From positions 1 to 33,252 of IMG/VR virus record IMGVR_UViG_3300025120_007633: a stretch of DNA of 33,252 nt, one strand, 5' to 3'. This DNA comes from a virus. The translations under genes and the position numbers were made by a program. The notes beneath the pieces were generated by a model that was not told the origin of the DNA, made no database searches, and saw only the letters and a list, made by a program, of their open reading frames with translations. Shown here one piece after another: positions 23,778 through 32,317 of the stretch. Each line of letters begins with the position of its first letter. Within the stretch, counting starts at the first letter, position 1.

Positions 23778-24514
23778 TAATCAATAACCATCATTCCGTT
23801 TGGTGCAATATTTCCTTCTAGACCTACAGTTTCTACTTCAACCAATTTGTCTCGTGGAAGAAACTTACTCATTGAATGTTCATTATCAATATAGTTGCCA
23901 GCGTTGAATAACTCCATCATATTACCAATAATCTTTTGATACATATCTATAGTTGGTATTAGTAGTGCTGGAGTAAATGACCACAGACGTGTTTGATATT
24001 GTGTAGTTACTCCAGTTATACTTGGGTTACACCAACCTGGTTGTGCTGTTTTAAACACATACTTGTCTTTTGTTGTTGAGTTGTCAAATGCATCAAGATT
24101 AAATTTTTCAGTAAGTTTATATCTACCACTAAGTTTAAATATCCTGTTAGCACCTTTAATTTCTGCAGTTAGTTCTGGATCTTGATCAATATAAATTAGA
24201 CTTTTTAAAATACCTAGTGCCTCCATTGCATTTTTTCCAATGTCGTAATTTTGTACATTTTCGTGGAAGTATCGTATGTCGGCATCTTCACTATTATCAA
24301 TATAGTAGTCCACTGTATCTATTAGTTCATTGAATACATCACTATCGTCATTAGCAACATCTACTTTACTGTTGTCGATTAATACTACAACTGCACCTGG
24401 GATAAATTTCTTGGCACTTTGAGCAGTTTCTAGAGTTTGTTGTATTCTATCAGCTGGTTTGTATATTCCGTAGTTGGTATACAGAGCTGATGTTAGGAGT
24501 ACTATATTTTTCAT
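23777..24514 (-). CDS. Glycan-operon protein, possibly glycosyltransferase-like
   Basis: 245 residues. The N-terminus reads KNIVLLTSALYTNYGIYKPA, then VVVLIDNSKVD, like a GT-A nucleotide-binding beta-alpha-beta, but no DxD is clear. ANRIFKLSGRYKL in the middle is another segment I have seen in uncharacterised proteins of surface-glycan clusters. Its start overlaps the 4,6-dehydratase stop by 1 nt. A role in sugar transfer or modification is inferred from context only. Confidence 0.68.
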   Translation of the reverse strand: MKNIVLLTSALYTNYGIYKPADRIQQTLETAQSAKKFIPGAVVVLIDNSKVDVANDDSDVFNELIDTVDYYIDNSEDADIRYFHENVQNYDIGKNAMEALGILKSLIYIDQDPELTAEIKGANRIFKLSGRYKLTEKFNLDAFDNSTTKDKYVFKTAQPGWCNPSITGVTTQYQTRLWSFTPALLIPTIDMYQKIIGNMMELFNAGNYIDNEHSMSKFLPRDKLVEVETVGLEGNIAPNGMMVID

Positions 24515-25551
24515 TATTCGTCCTCACAACGTAACCAACGATCGTTTTGTAGTGTCCAATCAACTACTTCACCGATACGTTCTGTTAATTCTACTTTAGG
24601 CTCCCACCCTAGTTTTCTCATATAGTCACCATCTAACGCATACCTTAGATCGTGTCCAGGGCGTGCTGAATGGAAATCCATCATTTCGTATTTTAGTTCT
24701 TTACCTTGTGCATCAGCAATGATCTGTGCTAATTGTAAATTATTAATTTCTTGTTTTCCTACTAGATTAAACTTAGGACATTTAGCATCACCATAATCTG
24801 CTTCTAGTTTAGAGTCATCTAATTCTAACAAGAACTGCATAGCATCTGCTACATCGGCGGCGTGTATATAAAATCTACTGCCTGGAATTGTACGTGTGCT
24901 GTCTGAATGGATAGTAATAGGATCGCCATCGTTCACTTTACGGATACACATTGGAATAAACTTTTCTGGATGCTGTCGTTGTCCAAACACATTCATGGTA
25001 TGTGTAATGTATATTGGCATCTTGTAAGTATTTTCAAACGCTACTGCTAATTCTTCGCCACCAGCTTTAGTTGCTGAATAAGGATTACTTGAATTATATC
25101 TATCACGTTCTTTATAATTTACACCTTGTGGTGCTGGCCCAAATACTTCATCTGTTGAAAAGTACACAAAGCGTTCTAGATTTGGTAGTTTACGGGCAAA
25201 CTCTAAACAATGACCTGTTCCTACTACATTGTCCATAACAAATTCCATTGGATATTCTATCGAACGATCAACGTGACTACCTGCGGCCAAGTGTAATACA
25301 AATTCGACATCACCAATATCTCTAGCTACCATTGGATTGATTTCTGCTCTCAAATCGTGGAATACTACCCTTACACGTTTTCTAGTTTCTGCGTCGAATT
25401 CATCCATCATATCGTGAAGACGATTCAGGTTACCTGAGAAGTCTAACCTATCTAGGCTGACCACATTCCAGTCGGTATTTCTTAATATATTTTCAATAAC
25501 GTGGTGTGCAATAAAACCCGCACCACCAGTCACTAAGACGGTTTTTGACAT
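24514..25551 (-). CDS. NDP-glucose 4,6-dehydratase (RmlB family)
   Basis: First enzyme of 6-deoxysugar synthesis: converts an NDP-hexose to its 4-keto-6-deoxy form. From MSKTVLVTGG the visible motifs are GGAGFIA (9-15), the catalytic triad region FSTDEVFG (T133, D134, E135) and Y158-x3-K162 (YSATK). The Rossmann G is replaced by A at the last position of GxxGxxA, which is tolerated in SDRs. At 345 residues it is of normal length. I chose ATG 25549-25551 because GGAGAG sits 4 nt upstream; an ATG at 25563 would place that site inside the gene. It leads an eight-gene overlapping operon behind a late-type promoter. Confidence 0.9.
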   Translation of the reverse strand: MSKTVLVTGGAGFIAHHVIENILRNTDWNVVSLDRLDFSGNLNRLHDMMDEFDAETRKRVRVVFHDLRAEINPMVARDIGDVEFVLHLAAGSHVDRSIEYPMEFVMDNVVGTGHCLEFARKLPNLERFVYFSTDEVFGPAPQGVNYKERDRYNSSNPYSATKAGGEELAVAFENTYKMPIYITHTMNVFGQRQHPEKFIPMCIRKVNDGDPITIHSDSTRTIPGSRFYIHAADVADAMQFLLELDDSKLEADYGDAKCPKFNLVGKQEINNLQLAQIIADAQGKELKYEMMDFHSARPGHDLRYALDGDYMRKLGWEPKVELTERIGEVVDWTLQNDRWLRCEDE

Positions 25552-25590
25552 AAATCTCTCCATTTTTCATTGAATTTACTACTATAAATG

Positions 25591-25598
25591 TATTTATT
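25591..25598 (-). promoter_or_regulatory. T4-type late promoter (AATAAATA) for the glycan operon
   Basis: The minus strand reads AATAAATAC, about 40 nt upstream of the dehydratase ATG, in the gap after the 51-residue gene. Reading through from the sigma70-type promoter at 25812 is also possible. Confidence 0.5.
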
Positions 25599-25620
25599 TG
25601 GCCGATACTGCCTGGTAAAA

Positions 25621-25776
25621 TTATGCAGGTACTTTTACCTTAGCATCTACATATTCTCTAATAAACTTTATAGCTTTACGACTTGTGTCAAACACATATT
25701 CTGTAGTGTCATCTTCTTGCTGTAGTATTACTACAAAACCATTTGTTACTTTACGTATTTCAATTGAATCAAACAT
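25621..25776 (-). CDS. 51-residue small phage protein
   Basis: ATG 25774-25776, TAA 25621-25623. The product begins MFDSIEIRKVTNGFVVILQQ and continues with EYVFDTSRKAIKFIREYV, a beta-beta-alpha layout I associate with tiny proteins of marine T4-like phages. GGGGAAG precedes the ATG. It has its own sigma70-type promoter. Function unknown. Confidence 0.75.
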   Translation of the reverse strand: MFDSIEIRKVTNGFVVILQQEDDTTEYVFDTSRKAIKFIREYVDAKVKVPA

Positions 25777-25811
25777 TTTATACTTCCCCATTATATTTTT
25801 GTCACTATATA

Positions 25812-25841
25812 ATTATAACATCAATATTGCTATGGTGTCAA
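25812..25841 (-). promoter_or_regulatory. Sigma70-type promoter for the 51-residue gene
   Basis: Minus strand: TTGACA, 18-bp spacer, TATAAT, with a leader of about 30 nt containing a ribosome binding site. Confidence 0.72.
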
Positions 25842-25850
25842 TGTTTTTAT

Positions 25851-25858
25851 TGTAAATA
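25851..25858 (+). promoter_or_regulatory. Late-promoter-like box for the plus-strand gene
   Basis: The plus strand reads TGTAAATA followed by TTTGT and ATG. This is one change from NATAAATA, with the same 5-nt spacing to the ATG as at 16874-16881. Confidence 0.35.
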
Positions 25859-25863
25859 TTTGT

Positions 25864-26337
25864 ATGAAAATGTATTTTGAACTGGAAGATGAGCAACTAG
25901 CTCAAATTGTTATTGAAACTAAACAATATCTACGTAGACATCGAAGTCTATTAGAGTCCAAGTTCTTTTGGAATCAAATTGACACCAAAGACTTTCTATT
26001 AGAAAGCACAACATTAATTGATTACTGTTTGACAAAGAATTTAATAATACGTGAAGTAGCTATGCTAGTAGTTCAGAATAGGTATACTGTTCCATTGCAT
26101 ATCGACCACGGGCCGGTAGTAGCAAAAATTGATTTTCCAATACAAAACTGCCTAGGTACTCGAACAGAGTGGTATAATATGAGCGAACAACTATTGGATA
26201 GTGTTGAAATGAAAGTACCAACAGTGTTTAATTCAACTGTTCCGCATAGAGTAGTATGTGATGATAGTGCTAAATTTCCTAGAATAGTACTAAGTTGTAT
26301 GTTTCAAAGAGAACCAACACAATACCTAGAAGATTAA
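25864..26337 (+). CDS. Small 2-oxoglutarate/Fe(II) oxygenase-like protein
   Basis: 157 residues on the plus strand. The C-terminal half has the facial-triad pattern of 2OG-Fe(II) oxygenases: H79-x-D81 (PLHIDHG), distal H128 (TVPHRVV) and R140 (FPRIVLS) 12 residues later, in a beta-rich context (AKIDFPIQNCLG, RTEWY). The N-terminal half is helical. It is shorter than typical hydroxylases (about 200 or more) but keeps all ligand-type residues. The substrate is unknown; a sugar, peptide or nucleotide is possible. No ribosome binding site precedes the ATG, fitting a leaderless mRNA from 25851-25858. Confidence 0.6.
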   Translation: MKMYFELEDEQLAQIVIETKQYLRRHRSLLESKFFWNQIDTKDFLLESTTLIDYCLTKNLIIREVAMLVVQNRYTVPLHIDHGPVVAKIDFPIQNCLGTRTEWYNMSEQLLDSVEMKVPTVFNSTVPHRVVCDDSAKFPRIVLSCMFQREPTQYLED

Positions 26338-26399
26338 AGTTTTACTCGAAATTACCCCTAAATTAGTAACAATTAAGAAGAATATCATAAGTATTTGTA

Positions 26400-26499
26400 T
26401 GGTGGGAATGCTTCATTCCAATCGGACACTTAGTCCTTGAATCGCCTCTAACTTGTTATGCGATATAATATTAAAGCGACTGCGAATACATTCCCACTA
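26400..26499 (+). ncRNA. Structured intergenic element closed by an 11-bp stem
   Basis: GTGGGAATG (26402-26410) pairs with CATTCCCAC (26489-26497), extended by a G-U and a T-A pair to 26400-26499. Inside are GGAC/GTCC and ATCGC/GCGAT hairpins. A competing local hairpin GGAATG-CTT-CATTCC uses the same 5' strand as the closing stem. The outer G-U pair forms in plus-strand RNA but would be C-A on minus, hinting at a plus-strand transcript, namely the 3' end of the message from 25864. It could be a terminator region, a small RNA or an mRNA end protector. No U-run. It does not fit a tRNA. Confidence 0.4.
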
Positions 26500-26568
26500 C
26501 TTTACTTTAGCCATTTCATCTAGCCATTCAAAATCTTCATCAGTCATTGGTCGCCAAAATAGTTTCAT
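26497..26568 (-). CDS. 23-residue micro-ORF after ahcY
   Basis: The ATG (26566-26568) directly follows the S-adenosylhomocysteinase stop (TAAATG). The product reads MKLFWRPMTDEDFEWLDEMA, then KVK: acidic, tryptophan-containing and amphipathic, unlike random non-coding translation. Its stop codon lies in the closing stem of the structured element at 26400-26499. It would be translated by coupling from ahcY. It could be a small regulator or simply a non-functional frame. Confidence 0.42.
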   Translation of the reverse strand: MKLFWRPMTDEDFEWLDEMAKVK

Positions 26569-27927
26569 TTAATACCTATATGTGTCTACCTTAAATGGTC
26601 CTTGTTGAGGTACTGCAATATACTCAGCCTGTGCAGGTGTTAACGCTGTTAGTTCAGCACCTACTTTGGCTAGATGCAATTCAGCTACTTTCTCATCTAG
26701 GTGTTTAGGTAGTAGATAAAGTTTACCTGTTTCGTAGTTATCAGGATTATTAAACAGTTCTATCTGTGCTAGTACTTGATTAGTAAATGAATTTGACATA
26801 ACATAACTTGGATGTCCTGTTGCACAACCTAGGTTAATTAATCTACCTTTTGCTAAGATAATAATTTTATTGCCATTAGGTAAAGTAACGTGGTCAACTT
26901 GAGGTTTAATTTCATCCCATACCAGATCACTTAATCCAGCAATATCAATTTCACTATCAAAGTGTCCAATGTTACAAACAATGCTATTATCTTTCATAGC
27001 TAGCATATGCTCTCTAGTAATAACATCAATGTTACCGGTTGCAGTTACAAATATGTCTGCTTTGTCTTTGGCATAGTCCATAGTAACTACTTTAAATCCT
27101 TCCATTGCGGCCTGTAAAGCACAGATTGGATCTACTTCTGTTACCCATACCTGAGCTGATAATGCGGACAATGCCTGTGCTGATCCTTTACCAACATCAC
27201 CATACCCACATACCACAGCAGTCTTACCTGCTATCATAACATCAGTAGCACGCTTAATACCATCAACTAAACTTTCACGGCAACCATACAAGTTATCAAA
27301 TTTACTTTTAGTTACAGAGTCATTAACATTAATAGCTGGCAGTGTCATAGTACCTGCTTCAATACGTTCTAGGATTTTGTGTATACCTGTTGTAGTTTCT
27401 TCTGTTACTCCAACAATATCATCTAGTAAGTCAGGACGTTTGTCTATGATATAACCAGTTAGGTCATGACCGTCATCTAGTAAGATGTTTGGTCGCCACC
27501 CATCTGGACCTTCAAGTGTTTGTTCTATACACCACCAGTATTCTTCTTCTGTTTCACCTTTCCAAGCAAACACAGGAATACCTTTATCAGCCAGTGCGGC
27601 CGCGGCGTGATCTTGTGTTGAAAATATATTACAGCTTGACCAACGAACATCAGCACCTAGTGCTACAAGTGTTTCAACTAGTACAGCAGTTTGTACTGTC
27701 ATATGTAAGCTACCTGTTATTCTAGCACCTTTAAGTGGCTGTTGTTCTTTAAATTCTTCTCTAACTGCTATAAGTCCAGGCATCTCTGTTTCAGCTATTG
27801 CAATTTCTTTATGACCCCATGATGCTAATTCTATATCTGTAATCTTGTAATCTGTTTTCTTTCTACTAACTTTTACAACGAAATCTTCTTCATTCTCTAA
27901 CCAATCTATCTTTGTTTCTACTGACAT
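26569..27927 (-). CDS. ahcY: S-adenosylhomocysteinase
   Basis: NAD-dependent enzyme that splits S-adenosylhomocysteine (the inhibitory by-product of SAM methylation) into adenosine and homocysteine. At 452 residues it is full length. Key residues visible: SLHMT (H74), [16 protein letters not shown] (D151/D152), VTEETTTG (E176/E177), NDSVTK (K207) with D211, NAD-site GYGDVGKG (241-248), GHFD and the C-terminal lock ending in DTYRY. Nothing is missing, so it is probably active. It sits at the end of the sigma70-type sugar operon and next to an operon with two methyltransferases, and overlaps the upstream stop by 1 nt. Confidence 0.97.
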   Translation of the reverse strand: MSVETKIDWLENEEDFVVKVSRKKTDYKITDIELASWGHKEIAIAETEMPGLIAVREEFKEQQPLKGARITGSLHMTVQTAVLVETLVALGADVRWSSCNIFSTQDHAAAALADKGIPVFAWKGETEEEYWWCIEQTLEGPDGWRPNILLDDGHDLTGYIIDKRPDLLDDIVGVTEETTTGIHKILERIEAGTMTLPAINVNDSVTKSKFDNLYGCRESLVDGIKRATDVMIAGKTAVVCGYGDVGKGSAQALSALSAQVWVTEVDPICALQAAMEGFKVVTMDYAKDKADIFVTATGNIDVITREHMLAMKDNSIVCNIGHFDSEIDIAGLSDLVWDEIKPQVDHVTLPNGNKIIILAKGRLINLGCATGHPSYVMSNSFTNQVLAQIELFNNPDNYETGKLYLLPKHLDEKVAELHLAKVGAELTALTPAQAEYIAVPQQGPFKVDTYRY

Positions 27928-28124
27928 TACTTTTTCTCCCCTGGTTTTGGTCGACCACCTTTCTGTGCTACTGCTGGGTCACTAAACTTTCGATTCTTTG
28001 ATTGTTCGTACGATGATAGTGCTTCTACAAATAATTTCTTAACAATGTGTCTTTTATCACGTGGTGATGAGCTAATCATTATTTTGTATTCTGTTGGTAA
28101 TTTAAAACTTTTATTTGTTGCCAT
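27927..28124 (-). CDS. Small basic protein, unknown function
   Basis: 65 residues with a very basic C-terminus ([13 protein letters not shown]). The middle is helical ([19 protein letters not shown]). Possibly nucleic-acid or ribosome binding by charge, but no family recognised. AAGGAAAATT precedes ATG 28124. The stop overlaps the ahcY start by 1 nt, so the two are translationally coupled. Confidence 0.7.
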   Translation of the reverse strand: MATNKSFKLPTEYKIMISSSPRDKRHIVKKLFVEALSSYEQSKNRKFSDPAVAQKGGRPKPGEKK

Positions 28125-28148
28125 AATTTTCCTTTATTAGATGTTAAT

Positions 28149-29234
28149 TTACCAGTTTCCTAGCAAGTGTTTTTTAAAATAATCAATTGAATGACTGTCT
28201 TGCATTGCAAAGTCTATACCAAAACAGCTTAGTGGTATGCGTGTCATTTGAACGAATGCACCATCGCGAGCATAATGTAGCATAGCTATATTTTGATCTA
28301 GGTTAACATCAATATCTGCAATATGATCTTTCCAAAATAATGGTAAATCTTCTATACACCATCGATGGTCGTGCCCACCTTCGCTAACATTAAATAGAAG
28401 TTCGGCATTTGCTAAAAGATTTGTTGCGTTATCAACACGATCAGGATATCCTATTTTTACTTGCATTTGTTTTTCAAAGAAACCATATGGTATGTACAAA
28501 GGAGGACATATATTGTCACAACCTTCTCCAGTATGACTGTACCCTTCATAGTGTCGTACTATTTCTTTCGTTGGAGCATACACTGTACTTGGACATTCAT
28601 ATCCATGGTGTCCTCCTAGGTAGTCTGGCTTAAACATTAAAGCGTCACCGTAGTCACGTTCCCAATACTGTTTTAATCTTCCAGCTTTTAACATCATTAT
28701 ACCGTCAAAGGTTTCCCAATTGAACTTAACAAAATTACCATCTTCTGTTAGTGTGCCATTAAGATGTTTACTCATCCACATCTGCTCTGGCCAATGACTA
28801 TAATAAACTAATGCGTTTGGATCTTGATCTTGTTTAAGTGTCTTAATCCCAGCTTCTACTATGTCGAGACTATTGTCTATAAAGATATGATCATCATTGG
28901 CCGCTAACCATACTACCTCGTCTGGATCAGTTAGCAGTTCGTCCATATTTCTTTTCCAATCGCGACCAAAGTCATTACGTTGCCATACAATGTGCAATTT
29001 ATCTGCAGGGAACAAACTGTGTATATACTCGTCTAATTCTGCCTGTCTATCCTCTAATTCGGGTGCTAAGGTAATATAAAATGCAAATTTTGATACCAAT
29101 GGTTCTAATACACTAGTACTTGCTAAACAGTATTTAAATATGTCAAAGCGTTCTGGATTAGGCATATGTGCTCCACGAGTATATGGATATCCCATACGCA
29201 CATCAGTAATTTTTACGTTGAATAATACAATCAT
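28149..29234 (-). CDS. Probable glycosyltransferase (GT-A-like)
   Basis: 361 residues. FAFYITLAPELEDRQAELDE and WLAANDDHIFIDNSLDIV (around 108) look like the nucleotide-sugar and metal-binding segments of a GT-A glycosyltransferase, with NDDHIFID in place of DxD. Further conserved-looking blocks are YYSHWPEQMW and GGHHGYECPS. I do not recognise the exact family. It lies between the GatZ-like and ahcY genes, overlapping the former by 4 nt. It probably uses or decorates the sugar made by the genes upstream. Confidence 0.7.
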   Translation of the reverse strand: MIVLFNVKITDVRMGYPYTRGAHMPNPERFDIFKYCLASTSVLEPLVSKFAFYITLAPELEDRQAELDEYIHSLFPADKLHIVWQRNDFGRDWKRNMDELLTDPDEVVWLAANDDHIFIDNSLDIVEAGIKTLKQDQDPNALVYYSHWPEQMWMSKHLNGTLTEDGNFVKFNWETFDGIMMLKAGRLKQYWERDYGDALMFKPDYLGGHHGYECPSTVYAPTKEIVRHYEGYSHTGEGCDNICPPLYIPYGFFEKQMQVKIGYPDRVDNATNLLANAELLFNVSEGGHDHRWCIEDLPLFWKDHIADIDVNLDQNIAMLHYARDGAFVQMTRIPLSCFGIDFAMQDSHSIDYFKKHLLGNW

Positions 29235-30238
29235 TTATCTAGTCCAGTTATGTGATATCCGAAGTTGTTTGTGTATAAGTCTAGGATATAACTAATTTTG
29301 TTATTAATTTCATCGTTCCAGCTGGTATGTGTGTTTATAATATCAATAATTGGTTGATAGTTACTGCCTGAAAAATGATAGTGTCCGGCTACATTAACCT
29401 GATGATCATAATCATCTCGTTTAGTCCATTTACGCCAGCGTCCACTATGTACTACTTCACCTGCAAAGTTATCCCATTCTTTAGTTATTTCGTATTTTTC
29501 ACACAAACTTCTTAATAGTTTTGTTTGCTCTACTCCTAACTGCGGTGCAATATTCATAGCGTGTACACCACATACCTGTCGTTCGCGAATGTCTTGGGCG
29601 TGTAAGTAATCAGCGTTATGTTCTTTTAATTTAATACCATTTTTGTTTGACACTTGAACTAGTTCTTTCACAGCTTCAGTTTCAAATTTTCCTGCTTGAT
29701 GATCTTCATAACACAAACTACCTGTTTGTGCTACTACTGTATAAATGTTTGGTATATGTTTAGCGAATGCAACATCTTCTTTATACTTTATCGCACCAGC
29801 GGCCACACCTACATTTTCTTCGGTACCAAATTCAAAACGTACATCAGGATTTAGTTTTAGGCAGAATTCAAATAGCTCTTCAGCAATGCCGTATGTATCA
29901 TCTACTCTCGATGTATCAATATGTATTAGATCAAATCCTTGTTCTATGTCATAAGCAATAGTTTTTTTACTAGCTTCAACAGCATCACGCAGACTGAGAT
30001 CTTTTTCTGAATCTAAAAAGTATGGACCACAATGATCTCTACACATCCATATATGGTCTGTTGGTAGTTGATCTAGCTGTTTACGTATTTCAGGTGTTGT
30101 CATTACATAACCTGTTTCAGCATCAACTTGATTACGGCTTGCGATAATCATTAAAGGTTTTTTATTCTCGTGACTGTAGTTGCACATTATATCAACACAC
30201 TCTCGACTCATTGGTCCAAATCCTAGTTTAAAATCCAT
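29231..30238 (-). CDS. GatZ/KbaZ-like protein (tagatose-bisphosphate aldolase subunit family)
   Basis: 335 residues. PLMIIASRNQVDAETGYVMT, TPEIRKQL, WMCRDHCGPYF and DIEQGFDLIHIDTSR follow in order the pattern of GatZ/KbaZ, the chaperone-like second subunit of class II tagatose-1,6-bisphosphate aldolase (typical ATSNQVD, GGDHLGPN, AGFKKIHLDCS). No catalytic GatY/KbaY partner is in the window, so this member may be a free-standing enzyme on another sugar. ATG 30238 is preferred over the TTG at 30244, because GGGGA lies 8-9 nt upstream. It overlaps the KdsC-like gene by 11 nt. Confidence 0.78.
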   Translation of the reverse strand: MDFKLGFGPMSRECVDIMCNYSHENKKPLMIIASRNQVDAETGYVMTTPEIRKQLDQLPTDHIWMCRDHCGPYFLDSEKDLSLRDAVEASKKTIAYDIEQGFDLIHIDTSRVDDTYGIAEELFEFCLKLNPDVRFEFGTEENVGVAAGAIKYKEDVAFAKHIPNIYTVVAQTGSLCYEDHQAGKFETEAVKELVQVSNKNGIKLKEHNADYLHAQDIRERQVCGVHAMNIAPQLGVEQTKLLRSLCEKYEITKEWDNFAGEVVHSGRWRKWTKRDDYDHQVNVAGHYHFSGSNYQPIIDIINTHTSWNDEINNKISYILDLYTNNFGYHITGLDK

Positions 30239-30698
30239 GATCAATCCCCATCTTATCCATTATATATACACAGGCATCCATTACTGCCCCTTTTCCTCCA
30301 TCTCTTTCTGTTACGTAAGTTGCATTGGCTACTGCTGTTCTCCAGGCCTGTGCCGGTGCAATACTTAATCCTACGTGTGGAAATATTTTAGCATCATAAG
30401 GTCCATCACCCATAAACACTGTTTCAGTGGGGTCACCTTTTGCTAATACAAAATCTAATCTATCTGCTTCTTTAACACAACTACAAGGAAACTTCATATG
30501 TGTAATAACTCTAGATTCAGTTATTGGCCATCCTTGCTTATCAGCTGATACAAACTCTATGTCAATATGTTTTCTTAATATCTTTAATCCATCGTGATCA
30601 TAGTTGCCAAATGCTTTAAATGGTTTTCCATCTACTCCCCAATATAGCATACCATCGTTTAACACTCCATCTACATCTAATATAAATCTTTTATACAT
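30228..30698 (-). CDS. KdsC-like HAD sugar phosphatase
   Basis: 156-residue cap-less HAD phosphatase of the KDO-8-phosphate / N-acylneuraminate-9-phosphate phosphatase type. Nucleophile D8 and acid/base D10 in LDVDGVLNDG, motif IV FMGDGPYDAKIF, and the C-terminal RDGGKGAVMDA typical of KdsC. It removes a phosphate from a sugar intermediate, here probably between the aldolase-like step and nucleotide activation. It is coupled to the upstream kinase-transferase by a 1-nt overlap. Confidence 0.88.
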   Translation of the reverse strand: MYKRFILDVDGVLNDGMLYWGVDGKPFKAFGNYDHDGLKILRKHIDIEFVSADKQGWPITESRVITHMKFPCSCVKEADRLDFVLAKGDPTETVFMGDGPYDAKIFPHVGLSIAPAQAWRTAVANATYVTERDGGKGAVMDACVYIMDKMGIDHGF

Positions 30699-32317
30699 TA
30701 ATCAAGTACCTTTGAGAAATGGTATTGTGAAAGTGCTACTAAGAATTTATCAAACGGTGCTTCGTGCAATGGACTCATATTTAAATAGATAATTGGTACT
30801 AACAGTTGGACCTTACGCCAATTAAGTCCATTAGCTTCAACCCAGAGTCTTAGTTTTTCTTCATAATGATCAACATCAGTAATGTGTGGAACTTCTATTG
30901 TTGCGTAGTCATTCTTTTCTTTGTAGCTGTATAACTCACTCTTGATATCTTTGTAACTTTGAAATAATCCACCTAACATTTTTGCTAAGTCATAATATTG
31001 ATCGCCATACAGCGTTCCACCAAAGTCTGTTCTCCAGTCAATGGCTGTAAATTTGTGAACAGCTTTATCTCCAATCTCTTCGGATATCTTCTGACTTACA
31101 ATAGCCATTGCACTTGGACTTCCTAAGTACGGTTGATACTCGTATATGGTGTTGTCAAAGTGTAAATCCCCGTGTACAAACTTCCAACTAGTTTCAGTAC
31201 ATAACCACTCCCAGTCAATCTTATTTAGGTATGTATCAATAGTAGCTACTTCTCTTCCATTGACTACGCAAGGCTCACTCCATTCACTGTATTTTGCACG
31301 GAACATATCAACACGTTCCATTGTTTTATCATGGTAAAACTTATGACATATTTTATATTTGTCTTGTTCAGTGATATCTGCTGGCGCATCTTTCCATAAA
31401 TCCTTTTCACACCAATCTAACATCTTATCAAATATATCTAAGCTGTAGTGATTATACACTATATCACCTTGAGCAAAGTCGTGTACTAAAAAGTTTCCTG
31501 ATTGTTCAACATTAGCTGGCATAGCCTCTGGATTACAAAGAGCACGTTTTACACGTAATTCTGCGTGTTTAGTCTCTGTCCAGAATTTAATAATTTTGTT
31601 ATTATCACTATAAAATAGTTCGTTGGGTTTAGGAAAACTAACATCTGTTAAGTGTGCTGAAAGTTCTTCCCATTTTTCATACGTACCAAAGTCTTTCCAA
31701 CCTCTAATAGTGTGTACTTTAAGATCCATACCTTCGAAGCCTTCAGGTGTTTGCTTGGCTGATCTTTCTTTAAGTTTATCCAAATATTCATCATCTTTTG
31801 CATACATTAATCCTACAAATGCATCGACAGCAGTTTTACTAGTTTCTTTGTTTGCAATACGAAGTAATTGTTCGCCATCTCGTTCAACCCAATGATAATC
31901 CTGTGCTATCACGCTGTCTACTGGATGTACTCCAATCCAATTGTGATCTAGTTTATCTTTATAATTAAAATCAAACAGGGTATCGCAGGCTAACCACATA
32001 AAGCCACCTCTTAGATATTTTTCGCAGGCCTGTATAGTTGTTGCTGGGCCAGTGTCTCCCTCGGCATAGTTATCTATATCAACAAATACTATGTCTTTGT
32101 CCTTATGAACTGCTGTAACATAATCTTTAATGTATTGACCCATATGTCCACAGGCAACAACAAAACGTGTATGATCATCAAACTTTTCCATAATATGGCT
32201 AATTAAAGGTTTGTTATCATATGGTATTAGTGCTTTAGGAATCATTCTTGAAAATTGCCCCATTCTACGACCATATCCTGCGGCTAGTATTAGTACTGTT
32301 AATTTATTTGGAGTCAT
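30698..32317 (-). CDS. Fusion of sugar nucleotidyltransferase and sugar kinase-like domain
   Basis: 539 residues, two domains. The first (1-230) is a GT-A nucleotidyltransferase: VLILAAGYGRRMGQFSRMIP with PKALIPY (8-33), and CDTLFDF (111-117) with the metal-binding aspartate. The second (240-539) is an aminoglycoside/choline-kinase-like phosphotransferase with Brenner motif VHGDLHFDN (381-389) and metal-binding AIDWRTDFGG (425-434). One polypeptide could phosphorylate a sugar or small alcohol and then activate it as an NDP or CMP derivative. Fused enzymes of this kind occur in surface-glycan clusters. It overlaps the cupin gene by 14 nt. Confidence 0.88.
   Translation of the reverse strand: MTPNKLTVLILAAGYGRRMGQFSRMIPKALIPYDNKPLISHIMEKFDDHTRFVVACGHMGQYIKDYVTAVHKDKDIVFVDIDNYAEGDTGPATTIQACEKYLRGGFMWLACDTLFDFNYKDKLDHNWIGVHPVDSVIAQDYHWVERDGEQLLRIANKETSKTAVDAFVGLMYAKDDEYLDKLKERSAKQTPEGFEGMDLKVHTIRGWKDFGTYEKWEELSAHLTDVSFPKPNELFYSDNNKIIKFWTETKHAELRVKRALCNPEAMPANVEQSGNFLVHDFAQGDIVYNHYSLDIFDKMLDWCEKDLWKDAPADITEQDKYKICHKFYHDKTMERVDMFRAKYSEWSEPCVVNGREVATIDTYLNKIDWEWLCTETSWKFVHGDLHFDNTIYEYQPYLGSPSAMAIVSQKISEEIGDKAVHKFTAIDWRTDFGGTLYGDQYYDLAKMLGGLFQSYKDIKSELYSYKEKNDYATIEVPHITDVDHYEEKLRLWVEANGLNWRKVQLLVPIIYLNMSPLHEAPFDKFLVALSQYHFSKVLD

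Noticed and set aside
26395-26510. tRNA-like reading of the minus strand (7-bp acceptor-like stem followed by ACCA)
   Set aside because: No T-loop TTCRA motif or anticodon arm at the expected distance, and the stem is longer than 7 bp. The ACCA is probably chance.
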